NCBI RefSeq assembly: GCF_014650955.1
Contig: NZ_BMVY01000028.1
Span: 58,408 to 122,407 of the forward strand
DNA: 64,000 nt
Source: Streptomyces tauricus
GTDB lineage: Bacteria; Actinomycetota; Actinomycetes; Streptomycetales; Streptomycetaceae
Reading direction: 5' to 3'
Positions within the stretch are counted from its first letter, which is position 1. Every line of letters begins with the position of its first letter. Below are positions 35,633-44,531 of this stretch, in pieces. The notes beneath the pieces are model-generated. The model made no database searches. It was not told where the DNA came from and worked only from the letters and a program-made list of their open reading frames with translations. The position numbers were made by a program, and so were the translations under genes.

Positions 35633-37747
35633 TCAACCCGCCGTGCGTGGAATCCGTTTCTCCCAGGTGCGGTGGAAGACCACTTCGTCGCCGTCCTTGC
35701 AGATCACTTCGTTCGAGGTGATGAAGTCCGTCTCGTCGCAGGTCATTTCGGAGTGGGTCTCGACGCTCGCGTCCCACGGCATTTCCGGCCGGTGCAGCCG
35801 GATGTACCAGTCGGACCGGGTGCGTGCCGACAACGGGTCGGACTCATTGATCGTGTACGTCTCCAGCGCGTCCTCGGTGAATTCGAGACCGTCCGGATAG
35901 ACGCGGGTGCCGCCGTACCGCGGATCCACTTCGAGACGCCATTCCCCTTTGGCGACATCGCGGACCACGAGGCGTTCGGGGCGCGGTTCGTCCAGTGTGG
36001 CGGGGAAGTTCACGCCCAGCGGAGCCGACTGTTCCGGTTCCTCGAACGTGACGGCGGGGTCCGACTCCTGGGCGCGCAGCGGGAGTTCCAGGACGCTCCC
36101 CGACGGAGTGAGGGTGAAGCCCGCCTCCGAGCCCGGCTGGGGCCAGATCCACGGCCAGTACGCGGAGGAGACGGCGAGCCGGACGCGATGGCCCGGAGGG
36201 AAGGCGTGGCCGATGCCGTTCAGCTCGAAGAGCACATCCTCCGTAGAGCCCGGTTCCCAGAAAACCACCTGGTCACGGCCATGACGGGCTGTCAGGTTCA
36301 GGACGCCTCGGGTGACCAGGGTCGAGGAGCCGTCGGGCGCCACGTCGCACAGACGGGCCACTACTTGTCCACGTTCCGTCGGCGAGGTGAGCCTCAGGCG
36401 CACGCGCGGGCGGCCCAGGACCCAGATCTCCTCCGGGACCTCGAAGTCGAAGCACACCGACCGGCCGTCCTCCTCCCGCTGGTCCGGCGGCAGGTCGGCG
36501 TCGTTGCCGAAGGGGAAGAAACGGCCGGCGTCCAGCCCGGTGTGCTGGGGGGAGCGCACCAGCACGGGAGCGCCCTGGAGCGCGTACGGGACGTGGGCGA
36601 CCAGCGGAGAGGGCCAGGCGGGGTCACCGACCCAGCGCCCGGGCAGTACCGGTTGGACCGTGGCGGGCGGGTGCGAGTCGCTGACGTACGAGCGCAGAAG
36701 CGGCTCGGACATCACTCCGGAGCCGGAGCCGGAGCCGGGGCCCGAGCCAGGGCCGGGGCCCGAGCCAGGGCCGGGGCCCGAGCCGGAGCCCGGGCCGAAG
36801 CCGGTGTCGGTCTCGCCTTCCGTTCCGGTTCCGGATTCGGAGTCGGTGTCCTTCAGCCAGTGGTCCCACCAGCGCAGCGTCTCCTGGAGGAAGCCGATCG
36901 CCGGTCCCGGTGGCAGCCCCCGGTCGGGGTACTGGTGCGACCAGGGCCCGATCAGACCCCGTACGCGGTCCGCCGGGAGGTGTTCCACGAGCCGCAGGAC
37001 CGTGTCCCGGTACGGGTCGTGCCAGCCGCCGACCGCGAGCACGGCCGCCCGGATCGCCGAGTAGTCCTCGCACACGCTGCCGCGCCGCCACTGCTCGTCC
37101 CTCGTCTGGTGGGCGAGCCAGGTGTGCAGGAACGGATCGAGGGACTCCAGCCGTTGCACCCACAGGTCCCGCCAGGACTCGCCCACATACGCGGGATCGG
37201 GCGGGCGTGAGACGAACGCGAGCATGGTCGCCGCCCACGCGTGCATGTCGACGGCGAGCACGGAACCACCCATGTAGTGCACGTCGTTGTCGTAGCGGTC
37301 GTCCGACGAGCAGACCGTGACGACCGCCTTGAGCGGCTCGGGCGCGAGGGCCGCGATCTGGAGGGAGTTGAAGCCGCCCCAGGAGATGCCGAACATGCCG
37401 ACCTTGCCGGAGCACCAGGGCTGGGCTGCGAGCCAGTCGACGACCTCGACCCCGTCGGCCAGCTCCGTCGCCGCGTACTCGTCGCCCGGCAGCCCCTCGG
37501 AGTTGCCGTGCCCGCGCACGTCCACGCGCACGGAGGCGTAGCCGTGGCCCGCGTACCAGGGGTGGCGCTGCCAGTCGCGCGGGGCGGTCCAGTCGGTCAG
37601 CCGGTACGGGAGGTATTCGAGCAGGGCCGGTACGGGTTCGTCGCCGAGCGGACGCCACACGCGCGCGTAGAGCTTGGTTCCGTCCGCGAGGGGAACGCGG
37701 ATGTCCTCGTGAAACGTCTCGCAGGGGAAGGACGTACGGATGCGCAT
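35633..37747 (-). CDS. CocE/NonD family serine hydrolase (X-Pro dipeptidyl-peptidase-like)
   Basis: Alpha/beta hydrolase of about 704 aa. The catalytic Ser is in MFGISWGGFNS (about residue 122), the Asp in VGGWHDPYRDT and the His in GPWSHQYPD. A C-terminal galactose-binding-like beta domain follows, as in S15 peptidases and cocaine esterase. An insert near 330-360 is a (GSGPGP)n stretch from a DNA minisatellite. ATG 37747 has GAGGTG upstream; a GTG at 37756 is the alternative. Eleven bases follow the POT transporter stop, so the pair may import and cut peptides. Confidence 0.86.
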   Translation of the reverse strand: MRIRTSFPCETFHEDIRVPLADGTKLYARVWRPLGDEPVPALLEYLPYRLTDWTAPRDWQRHPWYAGHGYASVRVDVRGHGNSEGLPGDEYAATELADGVEVVDWLAAQPWCSGKVGMFGISWGGFNSLQIAALAPEPLKAVVTVCSSDDRYDNDVHYMGGSVLAVDMHAWAATMLAFVSRPPDPAYVGESWRDLWVQRLESLDPFLHTWLAHQTRDEQWRRGSVCEDYSAIRAAVLAVGGWHDPYRDTVLRLVEHLPADRVRGLIGPWSHQYPDRGLPPGPAIGFLQETLRWWDHWLKDTDSESGTGTEGETDTGFGPGSGSGPGPGSGPGPGSGPGSGSGSGVMSEPLLRSYVSDSHPPATVQPVLPGRWVGDPAWPSPLVAHVPYALQGAPVLVRSPQHTGLDAGRFFPFGNDADLPPDQREEDGRSVCFDFEVPEEIWVLGRPRVRLRLTSPTERGQVVARLCDVAPDGSSTLVTRGVLNLTARHGRDQVVFWEPGSTEDVLFELNGIGHAFPPGHRVRLAVSSAYWPWIWPQPGSEAGFTLTPSGSVLELPLRAQESDPAVTFEEPEQSAPLGVNFPATLDEPRPERLVVRDVAKGEWRLEVDPRYGGTRVYPDGLEFTEDALETYTINESDPLSARTRSDWYIRLHRPEMPWDASVETHSEMTCDETDFITSNEVICKDGDEVVFHRTWEKRIPRTAG
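36715..36798 (-). repeat. Gly/Ser/Pro minisatellite in the CocE-family gene
   Basis: Near-perfect repeats of GAGCCAGGGCCGGGGCCC and related units run through this stretch and code for the Gly-Pro-Gly-Ser linker of the hydrolase. The reading frame stays open through all copies. The length probably varies between strains. Confidence 0.75.
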
Positions 37748-37757
37748 GGGTGTCACC

Positions 37758-39281
37758 TCAGTGGACGGGGTGCATCGTGCGGCGCAGCCAGGGCGCCGCG
37801 GCGATCACGAGCAGACCGGCGGCCACGGCGATCGCGCCGTTGACCCCGAAGTAGGCGGGCTTGGAGACGTCGTCGTAGAGCTTCACGGTCTGGGCCTGGA
37901 TGCCGTTGGCGAGGGCCAGGGAGAGGAACCAGAGGGACATCGTCTGGCTGGCGAAGGCCTTAGGGGCGAGCTTCGTGGTGGCCGACATGCCGGAGGTCTC
38001 CAGGAGGATGTCGCCGAGCCCCAGCAGGAAGTACGAGCCGACGATCCACCAGACGGACATCAGGTGGTCGTCGCCGTCGTGGCCGGAGGTCGGCAGCACC
38101 ATCAGCAGGAACGACAGGCCCCCGAGCACCACACCGAAGGCGATCTTGTTGGAGGCGTGCGGCTGCCTGTGCCCCATCCGCACCCACAGCGCGGCCACCA
38201 CGGGGGCCAGCGCGACCTCGAAGGCGCCCAGGGCGGACGCGTACCAGCCGGCGGGGAAGTCGAAGCCCAGGATGGTGGTCTCGGCGTTCGACGCGGCCAG
38301 CAAGATCATCGTCGAGTACGCCTGGAAGAGGATGAAGTTGAAGACCGTGGACGCCAGGAACAGGACGATGTACGGGCGCAACCGGCCCCGTTCCTCGGGC
38401 GTCACCCGCGGACTCCTGAACATCACCGTGAAGTAGACGACCGGCGCGATCACCGAGATCAGGGTGAGCAGGTCCACGAAGCGGTCCATCGTCAGCACTC
38501 CGGAGAGGGCCAGCAGGACCGCGAGGGCCGCCGCCGCCAGGAGTCCCACGACGATCAGCCGGACCGCGCGGCGCATGGCGCGGGGCGGCAGCGCGAACTC
38601 GGCCGCCTGTCTACGCCCGGCCAGGTGACGGCGGCCCGCGACGTACTGGATCAGGCCGAGGGTCATGCCGACGGCCGCCGCGGAGAAACCCCAGTGCCAG
38701 CCCCGGTGGTCGCCCAGCCAGCCGGTGATCAGCGGGCCCGCGAAGGCGCCCGTGTTGATGGCCATGTAGTAGAGCGCGAAACCGGCGTCGCGGCGGTCGT
38801 CGTCGGTGCGGTAGAGCTTGCCGACCATGGTGGCGACGTTCGGCTTCAGCAGGCCCGTCCCCGCGCTGATCAGGCCGAGACCGGCCCAGGTGGCCGCCGC
38901 GGTGGGCACCGCCATCGCGTAGTGACCGCAGGCGATCAGGATCCCGCCCCACAGTACCGCCCGGTACGAGCCGAGGACCCGGTCGGCGAGCCAGCCGCCG
39001 GCCACCGAGACCAGATAGACCAGCGTTCCGTACGCGGCCGAGACGGAGGCGGCCGTTCCGGCGGACATGCCCATGCCTCCGTGGGCGACCGTGTCCGCGA
39101 AGTACAGGACGAGGATCGCCTGCATCCCCAGGAACGAGAAGCGTTCCCAGACCTCGAGGCCGGAGAGGGTGAGCAGGCCTCTGGGCTGGCCGAAGAAAGC
39201 GTGGTCGTCAGCCGGGCGCGGGGCCTCGCCCCCGGGCTCCGGATCGGGTGCGGAACCGGTTTCGATCGCGCTGTGGGCCAA
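37758..39281 (-). CDS. POT-family proton-dependent oligopeptide transporter
   Basis: Di/tripeptide:proton symporter, about 507 aa with about 12-14 helices. Family marks are WERFSFLGMQAILVLYF (the E-R-F/Y motif on helix 1), GGWLADRVLGSYRAVLWGG, and GTGLLKPNVATMVGKLY with MAINTGAFAGPLI. The start reads TTG with GGTGG upstream; no ATG or GTG fits better, so the exact start is uncertain. It shares an apparent operon with the CocE/NonD hydrolase downstream. Confidence 0.88.
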   Translation of the reverse strand: MAHSAIETGSAPDPEPGGEAPRPADDHAFFGQPRGLLTLSGLEVWERFSFLGMQAILVLYFADTVAHGGMGMSAGTAASVSAAYGTLVYLVSVAGGWLADRVLGSYRAVLWGGILIACGHYAMAVPTAAATWAGLGLISAGTGLLKPNVATMVGKLYRTDDDRRDAGFALYYMAINTGAFAGPLITGWLGDHRGWHWGFSAAAVGMTLGLIQYVAGRRHLAGRRQAAEFALPPRAMRRAVRLIVVGLLAAAALAVLLALSGVLTMDRFVDLLTLISVIAPVVYFTVMFRSPRVTPEERGRLRPYIVLFLASTVFNFILFQAYSTMILLAASNAETTILGFDFPAGWYASALGAFEVALAPVVAALWVRMGHRQPHASNKIAFGVVLGGLSFLLMVLPTSGHDGDDHLMSVWWIVGSYFLLGLGDILLETSGMSATTKLAPKAFASQTMSLWFLSLALANGIQAQTVKLYDDVSKPAYFGVNGAIAVAAGLLVIAAAPWLRRTMHPVH

Positions 39282-39614
39282 GATCCACCACTTCCCGCAC
39301 CACTTCCTGAAAATCAGGCCTTTTTCAGAGGTTTTCAGGAGGCATCAGTCAGTTATCGGTCATATCGACAGATCACGAACATACCTTCCGTGGTCCCGTA
39401 CCGCCCGGCCTGGCCGAAGGGGCAAAAGGGATCAGCCGGAGGGTGTCCGGCAGGGTGGTGGCGGGTGACGGGCGGGCGCTCATCGTGATCGAAAGACGAC
39501 CGGATACGCTGACTTGAGTGCCAGCAGCGACACATCGACAAACACCCACAGCACAGAGCACACCCAGAGCATCCAGAGACCGCCGTTGAGAGCGTCAGCA
39601 GACAGGAGACCCTC

Positions 39615-40625
39615 GTGACCGTCGTCGGGCCGTTCGGGCTGAGCGTGCGGGACCAGGCTCTCGAAGCCGATGTCCAGGCCGGATTGGCGGCTGTCGAGGA
39701 GGGACTGCTCGAAGCGACCAAGAGCGAGGTCCCGTTCATCACGGAAGCCGCGCAGCACCTCGTGCGCGCGGGCGGCAAGCGGTTCCGGCCGCTGCTCGTG
39801 ATGCTCGCCGCCCAGTTCGGTGACCCGTACGCGCCGGGGATCGTGCCCTCGGCGGTCGTCGTCGAGCTGACCCACCTCGCCACGCTGTACCACGACGACG
39901 TGATGGACGAGGCGGACGTGCGCCGCGGGGTGCCCAGCGCCAACAGCCGCTGGGACAACTCGGTCGCGGTCCTCACCGGCGACTTCCTCTTCGCGCGCGC
40001 CTCGCACATCCTGGCCGATCTGGGCCCCGAGGCCGTACGCGTCCAGGCGGAGGCGTTCGAACGGCTGGTCACCGGCCAGATCCTGGAGACGGCCGGACCG
40101 CGCGACGGACGCGACCCGGTCGACCACTACATGGACGTGCTCGGCGGCAAGACCGGCTCCCTGATCGCCGTGGCCGGCCGGTTCGGCGCGATGATGTCGG
40201 GCGCCGACGAGACGGTCGTCGACGTGCTGACGCAGTACGGGGAGCGGCTCGGCGTGGCCTTCCAGCTCGCCGACGACGTGCTGGACATCGCGAGCGACTC
40301 GCGCGAGTCCGGCAAGACACCGGGCACCGATCTGCGTGAGGGCATCCCGACGATGCCTGTCCTGCGGCTGCGCGAGCGCGTCGAGCGGCTGGGACTCGCG
40401 GAGGACATCGCCCTCGCCGAACTGCTCGCGTCCGACCTGACGGACGACGCTCGGCACGCGGAGGCGCTCGCCAGGCTGCGCGTCCACCCCGCGCTCGACC
40501 AGGCCCGCCGCGACACCGTGCGGTACGCGGAGGACGCGCGCGCCACGCTGGCGCCGCTCCCGGAGTGCGACGCGAAGGCGGCTCTGGTGGAGCTGTGCGA
40601 CGCCGTGGTGCACCGCGCGGGCTGA
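39615..40625 (+). CDS. Long-chain polyprenyl diphosphate synthase
   Basis: Trans-prenyltransferase of 336 aa making the isoprenoid tail of menaquinone. The first Asp-rich motif is DDVMDEADVRR (about residues 94-104), the second DDVLD (about 220). GGKRFRPLLV and the KTGSLIA motif are also present. The fifth residue before the first Asp motif is Ala, not aromatic, which allows a long product (C35-C45 expected). GTG start with AGGAGAC upstream. It lies about 20 kb from nuo and may supply the quinone used there. Confidence 0.9.
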   Translation: MTVVGPFGLSVRDQALEADVQAGLAAVEEGLLEATKSEVPFITEAAQHLVRAGGKRFRPLLVMLAAQFGDPYAPGIVPSAVVVELTHLATLYHDDVMDEADVRRGVPSANSRWDNSVAVLTGDFLFARASHILADLGPEAVRVQAEAFERLVTGQILETAGPRDGRDPVDHYMDVLGGKTGSLIAVAGRFGAMMSGADETVVDVLTQYGERLGVAFQLADDVLDIASDSRESGKTPGTDLREGIPTMPVLRLRERVERLGLAEDIALAELLASDLTDDARHAEALARLRVHPALDQARRDTVRYAEDARATLAPLPECDAKAALVELCDAVVHRAG

Positions 40626-40688
40626 CCTGCGCGTCTTTCCCCTGCCGCACGGCCTCCCCGGCGGCGACCCGGGCGATCCTTCCGGCGG

Positions 40689-40704
40689 TGTGACTCAGGT
40701 CACA
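40689..40704. promoter_or_regulatory. Crp-like operator, perfect TGTGA-N6-TCACA
   Basis: TGTGACTCAGGTCACA fits the Crp consensus at all ten fixed positions. It lies 95-110 bp before the CHRD-protein start, so Crp could control that gene directly. Experiments are lacking. Confidence 0.55.
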
Positions 40705-40753
40705 TACTTGGAATGAGTCCAGCCTGAGATCTGTTCCGTAATCCAGTGCAGAA

Positions 40754-40774
40754 GCTGACGCAGGGGGCGTCAGC
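40754..40774 (+). promoter_or_regulatory. 5'-leader hairpin before the CHRD gene
   Basis: A perfect 8-bp stem GCTGACGC/GCGTCAGC with an AGGGG loop lies 25 bases upstream of the ATG, just before the GGGGAGA ribosome site. It may influence translation or mRNA stability; the role is inferred only from position. Confidence 0.4.
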
Positions 40775-40798
40775 GGAAGTACGGGGAGAAAAAGAATC

Positions 40799-41839
40799 AT
40801 GGGGACGATCGTTACGTTCGCACAGCGCCGTAAGAGCCTCGTCATGACCGGTGTCGCGGTGGCCGCCGCGGCCGGGGTCGCCGCCGCCGTCATTCCCGCG
40901 GTCGCCGACAGCGGCGGCTCCGGAAAGGGTTCGGGGTCGAGCACGGGCGCGGAGCACTCAAGGCACTCGGGGCACGGCGAGGGATCCATCGGGGTACAGA
41001 GCGGCGCTCTCGTCGGCGGCAAGGGCGGCACCATCCTCGCCGCCAGCCTGAACGGCGCGAACGAGGTACCCGTCCAGGGCGGCCCCGCGGTAGGCGACAA
41101 GGACGGCGCGGCGCTGCAATTCGTCAGGGTCAAGGGCGACAAGGTGTCCGTCGCCGTCAAGTGGCGGGGCACCGGCAAGCCCGCCATGCTCCACATCCAC
41201 GAGGGCGCCAAGGGGGTCAACGGCGGCGTGAAGGTCGACTTCACCGGGCTGCTGGACGACGCCCGGGGGCGCACGGTCACCGGCACGGTCAAGGTGAAGG
41301 ACGCGGCCCTGCTCGGGAAGCTGAAGGCCGACCCGGGCAGTTTCTACGCCAACCTGCACACCGCCGAGTTCCCGGGCGGCGCGGTCCGCGGCCAGCTCCA
41401 CAAGGTCACCACGGACTTCGACTTCCGGCACGCGCTGAACAACTTCCAGGCCTCCGTCATCAAGGGCAAGCAGATCTACGAGTGCAAGAAGTCGGCCGAC
41501 GGCACCACGGCCTTCGCGCAGCGTGATGTGAGCGCCGTGCTGGGCGGTCCCATCGCCCACTCGTTCGTGAAGCCCAACTCGGGTACTCCGCAGTGGATCG
41601 CGGCCGACCGCAGCGCGGTGACCGGCGCGGTGATCTCCAAGACCCCGAACGGCGACCGGAACATCCCCGAACTGGACCTCAGGGCCACGCAGTCCGGCAA
41701 GCACCGGGGCCTGCTCGCGGGCACCGCGGAGATCCTGCGCCTGAACACCGTGGGCGGGGTGGCTCCGGCCGGCTCCTGCAAGGTGGGGGCGATCGTGGGG
41801 GTGCCGTACGGCGCGGACTACGTCTTCGTGAACCGGTAG
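40799..41839 (+). CDS. Secreted CHRD-DUF3455 two-domain protein
   Basis: Predicted exported protein of 346 aa, function unknown. A signal peptide (RRKSLVMTGVAVAAAAG, cut near VADS) is followed by a low-complexity segment. A CHRD domain covers residues 80-195 (NGANEVP, then MLHIHEGAKGVNGGV and FYANLHTAEFPGGAVRGQL). The C-terminal part (YECKKSADGTTAF, HSFVKPNSGTPQWIA, GVPYGADYVFVNR) matches the DUF3455 pattern. Both domains are separately known in extracellular bacterial proteins; this pairing is less familiar. A perfect Crp-like site lies upstream and a strong terminator downstream. Confidence 0.82.
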   Translation: MGTIVTFAQRRKSLVMTGVAVAAAAGVAAAVIPAVADSGGSGKGSGSSTGAEHSRHSGHGEGSIGVQSGALVGGKGGTILAASLNGANEVPVQGGPAVGDKDGAALQFVRVKGDKVSVAVKWRGTGKPAMLHIHEGAKGVNGGVKVDFTGLLDDARGRTVTGTVKVKDAALLGKLKADPGSFYANLHTAEFPGGAVRGQLHKVTTDFDFRHALNNFQASVIKGKQIYECKKSADGTTAFAQRDVSAVLGGPIAHSFVKPNSGTPQWIAADRSAVTGAVISKTPNGDRNIPELDLRATQSGKHRGLLAGTAEILRLNTVGGVAPAGSCKVGAIVGVPYGADYVFVNR

Positions 41840-41937
41840 GCGCGGAGCCGGGCCACACGGCCGGCGACGCCAGGCGACGGCGGACGGAGTCAGGCGAAGT
41901 CAGGTGAAGGGTTTCATCGCCCTTCGGCGAGTTACAC

Positions 41938-41987
41938 GGACGGCGTCCTCCCCGTGCGACCCCTACGGGTCGGGGGAGGCGCCGTCC
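41938..41987 (+). terminator. Strong hairpin after the CHRD-DUF3455 gene
   Basis: A long stem pairs GGACGGCG and CCTCCCC on the left with GGGGAGG and CGCCGTCC on the right, with an inner CGACCC-CTAC-GGGTCG hairpin. It starts about 98 bases after the stop codon. The remaining 170 bases before the LolA-like gene hold no clear gene. Confidence 0.75.
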
Positions 41988-42160
41988 ACCCATGTCATAC
42001 CGCAGGTGTACACGGAGTTGGCTCCGAGGTCTGACGCTTTCGGCCGACCGATTTGGTCAGATGGGACACACCACTTCACAGCAGTTCGGGTGACAATGGC
42101 GGCCAGGGTGGACGAGTGCGTGGACGGTTAGCCGCCGCCGACAACGGAGGTAGGGCACAC

Positions 42161-43438
42161 ATGGCACCGTACGGATCCGACGACAGCACGACCGAGGACG
42201 AGGCGGACGACAGGGGCAGCCGACGGCAGAAGGCCGCGCGCTATGTCGTTCCCGTCGCGGTGGTGGGGGTGGCGGCGGCGACCATCGGGCTGGTCCCGGC
42301 GTTCGCGGGCTCCGGCGACCCCGACCTGCCGGACGTCAGCGCCCAGCAGCTCATCGAGAAGATCGCCGCTTCGGACGTACAGCAGCTGTCCGGCACGGTG
42401 AAGATCAGCACGGACCTCGGCCTGCCGAACCTCGGCGGCCTGGAGAGCAGCCTCGGCGGTGCCGCGAGCGGCGGGCGCGACGGCTCGGGCTCGTCCGCGG
42501 ACCCGTCGTCCAAGCTGATGGAACTGGCGTCCGGTACGCACACACTGCGGGTCGCGTCCGACGGCGAGGACAAGCAGAAGCTGTCGCTCCTCGACAAGGC
42601 CGCCGAGTACAGCGTGATCCACAACGGCGACGAGGTGTGGGCGTACGACAGCGCGTCGAACGAGGCGTACCACATGAAGGACGCCTCCGACGCTTCTTCC
42701 GACTCCGCGGAGAAGGGGACGAAGGGCAGGTCGCAGGACGTGCCGGCCACGCCCAAGGAGCTGGCCGAGGAGGCGCTGAAGGCGTCGGACGACACGACGT
42801 CCGTGACCGTCGACGGTACGGCGCGCATCGCCGGGCGGGACGCCTACAAGCTGCTGATCAAGCCGAAGCAGTCCGGTTCGACGGTCGGCGCGATCTCCGT
42901 CGCCGTGGACGCGAAGACCGGTCTGCCGCTGAAGTTCACGCTCACCCCGGCGAGCGGCGGCGCGGCCGTCATCGACGCGGGCTTCACCAAGGTCGACTTC
43001 TCCAGGCCGGCCGCGTCCACCTTCGACTTCAGCCCGCCGAAGGGCGCGAAGGTCACCGAGGGCGACGAGCTGGAGTCCGACGGCCCGGCGGGCAAGGGTG
43101 ACGCGCGCAAGGGGCACGTGGGCAAGGGGGACAAGGCACGTCCCGGGAGCGGCGAGGACCTGGGCAAGGAGTTCCAGGGCCTGAACGTGATAGGCGAGGG
43201 CTGGAGCTCCATCGCCCGGTTCGACACCGGCGGCGAGGGCCTGCCGTCGGAGAGCTCCGGCGGAGGCGACGCGGGCCGGTTCCTGGACTCGCTGGGCGAC
43301 CAGGTGAGCGGCAAGTTCGGCTCGGGCACGGTCTTCTCGACCCGCCTGGTCAACGCGCTGATCACGGACGACGGCAAGGTCTACGCGGGCGCGGTCACCA
43401 AGGACGCGCTGGTGAAGGCGGCCAACGCCGCGAAGTAG
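42161..43438 (+). CDS. Membrane-anchored LolA-like protein
   Basis: Predicted exported protein of 425 aa. One N-terminal transmembrane segment (YVVPVAVVGVAAATIGLVPA, residues 28-47) precedes a LolA/LppX-like extracellular region that often binds lipids. Recognisable parts are LSGTVKISTDLGLP, DKAAEYSVIHNGDEVWAYDS and ISVAVDAKTGLPLKF. The tail is Gly/Lys-rich, then KVYAGAVTKDAL. ATG 42161 follows GGAGG. An ABC exporter starts about 60 bp downstream, so the three genes may act together in envelope lipid or lipoprotein handling. Exact ligand unknown. Confidence 0.75.
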   Translation: MAPYGSDDSTTEDEADDRGSRRQKAARYVVPVAVVGVAAATIGLVPAFAGSGDPDLPDVSAQQLIEKIAASDVQQLSGTVKISTDLGLPNLGGLESSLGGAASGGRDGSGSSADPSSKLMELASGTHTLRVASDGEDKQKLSLLDKAAEYSVIHNGDEVWAYDSASNEAYHMKDASDASSDSAEKGTKGRSQDVPATPKELAEEALKASDDTTSVTVDGTARIAGRDAYKLLIKPKQSGSTVGAISVAVDAKTGLPLKFTLTPASGGAAVIDAGFTKVDFSRPAASTFDFSPPKGAKVTEGDELESDGPAGKGDARKGHVGKGDKARPGSGEDLGKEFQGLNVIGEGWSSIARFDTGGEGLPSESSGGGDAGRFLDSLGDQVSGKFGSGTVFSTRLVNALITDDGKVYAGAVTKDALVKAANAAK

Positions 43439-43508
43439 GTCCCGTACGTGTACCGGTCGGCCCCCTGACGGCGGGGTTCCCCGAGGGCAAGGCGAAGTGA
43501 GGGAGTCG

Positions 43509-44531
43509 ATGGCGGAACTGTCCACCGCGGACGGGGACACGACGGGCAACGGCGACACGACCGGCCGCCCGGCGGATACGGACGGCTCGTCGGGTACGGG
43601 CGACACCGTGATCGCCACCCGTGCGCTGACCAAGCGCTACCGCGGTGGACAGCTCGCCGTCGACGGCCTCGATCTGGCCGTCCCGGCGGGCAGCGTCTTC
43701 GGCTTCCTCGGACCGAACGGCTCCGGGAAGACGACCACCATCAGAATGCTGATGGGCCTGATCGAGCCGACCTCCGGCACGGCCCGCGTCCTGGGCCGGC
43801 CCATGCCGCGCGCCACGCGCACCGTGCTGCCGCACGTGGGCGCGCTCATCGAGGGCCCCGCCCTCTACGGCTTCCTCTCCGGCCGCGACAACCTCCTGCG
43901 GTACGACTCCGCCGACCCGTCCGCCGACCCGCGCACCCGGCGCACCCGCGTGGCCACGGCGCTCGACCGGGTCGGGCTGACCGCGGCCGCGGGCAAGAAG
44001 GCGAAGGCGTACTCGCTGGGGATGAAGCAGCGGCTCGGGCTCGCGGCCGCGCTGCTGCAGCCCAGGAAGCTGCTCGTGCTGGACGAGCCCACCAACGGAC
44101 TCGACCCGCAGGGCATGCGGGAGATCCGCGCCCTGGTCCGTGAGCTGGCCTCGGACGGCACGACCGTGTTCCTCTCCTCGCATCTGCTCGACGAGATCGA
44201 GCAGGTCTGTACCCACGCAGCCGTGATGGCACAGGGCCGGCTGATCACCCAGGGGCCGGTGGCCGAGCTGGCGGCGGGCGCGCGCAGCCGGCTCGTCGTG
44301 ACCACACCCGACCCGGGCGAGGCCGCCCGGGTGCTGAAGGAACAGGGACTGAGCGACGTCGTGGTCGCCGAGGACCGGGTGAGCGCCGATCCACCGGACC
44401 GCGACCTCGCCGAGGTGAACGCGGCACTGGTCACGGCGGGCGTCCGTGTCCGAGGCTTCGGGATCGAGCGGGCCTCGCTGGAGGACGCGTTCGTGGCGCT
44501 CACGGGGGAGGGTTTCGATGTCGCGGGCTGA
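43509..44531 (+). CDS. ABC transporter ATPase (ABC-2 type exporter)
   Basis: ATPase of about 340 aa driving the permease coded next to it. Walker A is GPNGSGKTT, signature YSLGMKQRLGLAAALL, Walker B LLVLDEPTNGLDPQG and the switch SSHLLDEIEQ. A 30-residue Thr/Asp/Gly-rich N-terminus precedes the core. Start is ambiguous: ATG 43509 with GGGAG, or GTG 43497. It overlaps the permease start by 14 bases. Cargo is unknown. Confidence 0.9.
   Translation: MAELSTADGDTTGNGDTTGRPADTDGSSGTGDTVIATRALTKRYRGGQLAVDGLDLAVPAGSVFGFLGPNGSGKTTTIRMLMGLIEPTSGTARVLGRPMPRATRTVLPHVGALIEGPALYGFLSGRDNLLRYDSADPSADPRTRRTRVATALDRVGLTAAAGKKAKAYSLGMKQRLGLAAALLQPRKLLVLDEPTNGLDPQGMREIRALVRELASDGTTVFLSSHLLDEIEQVCTHAAVMAQGRLITQGPVAELAAGARSRLVVTTPDPGEAARVLKEQGLSDVVVAEDRVSADPPDRDLAEVNAALVTAGVRVRGFGIERASLEDAFVALTGEGFDVAG

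Noticed and set aside
37740..39488. 582-aa plus-strand frame opposite the POT transporter
   Set aside because: Arg/Gln/Asp/His-rich shadow of membrane-protein codons with no domain.
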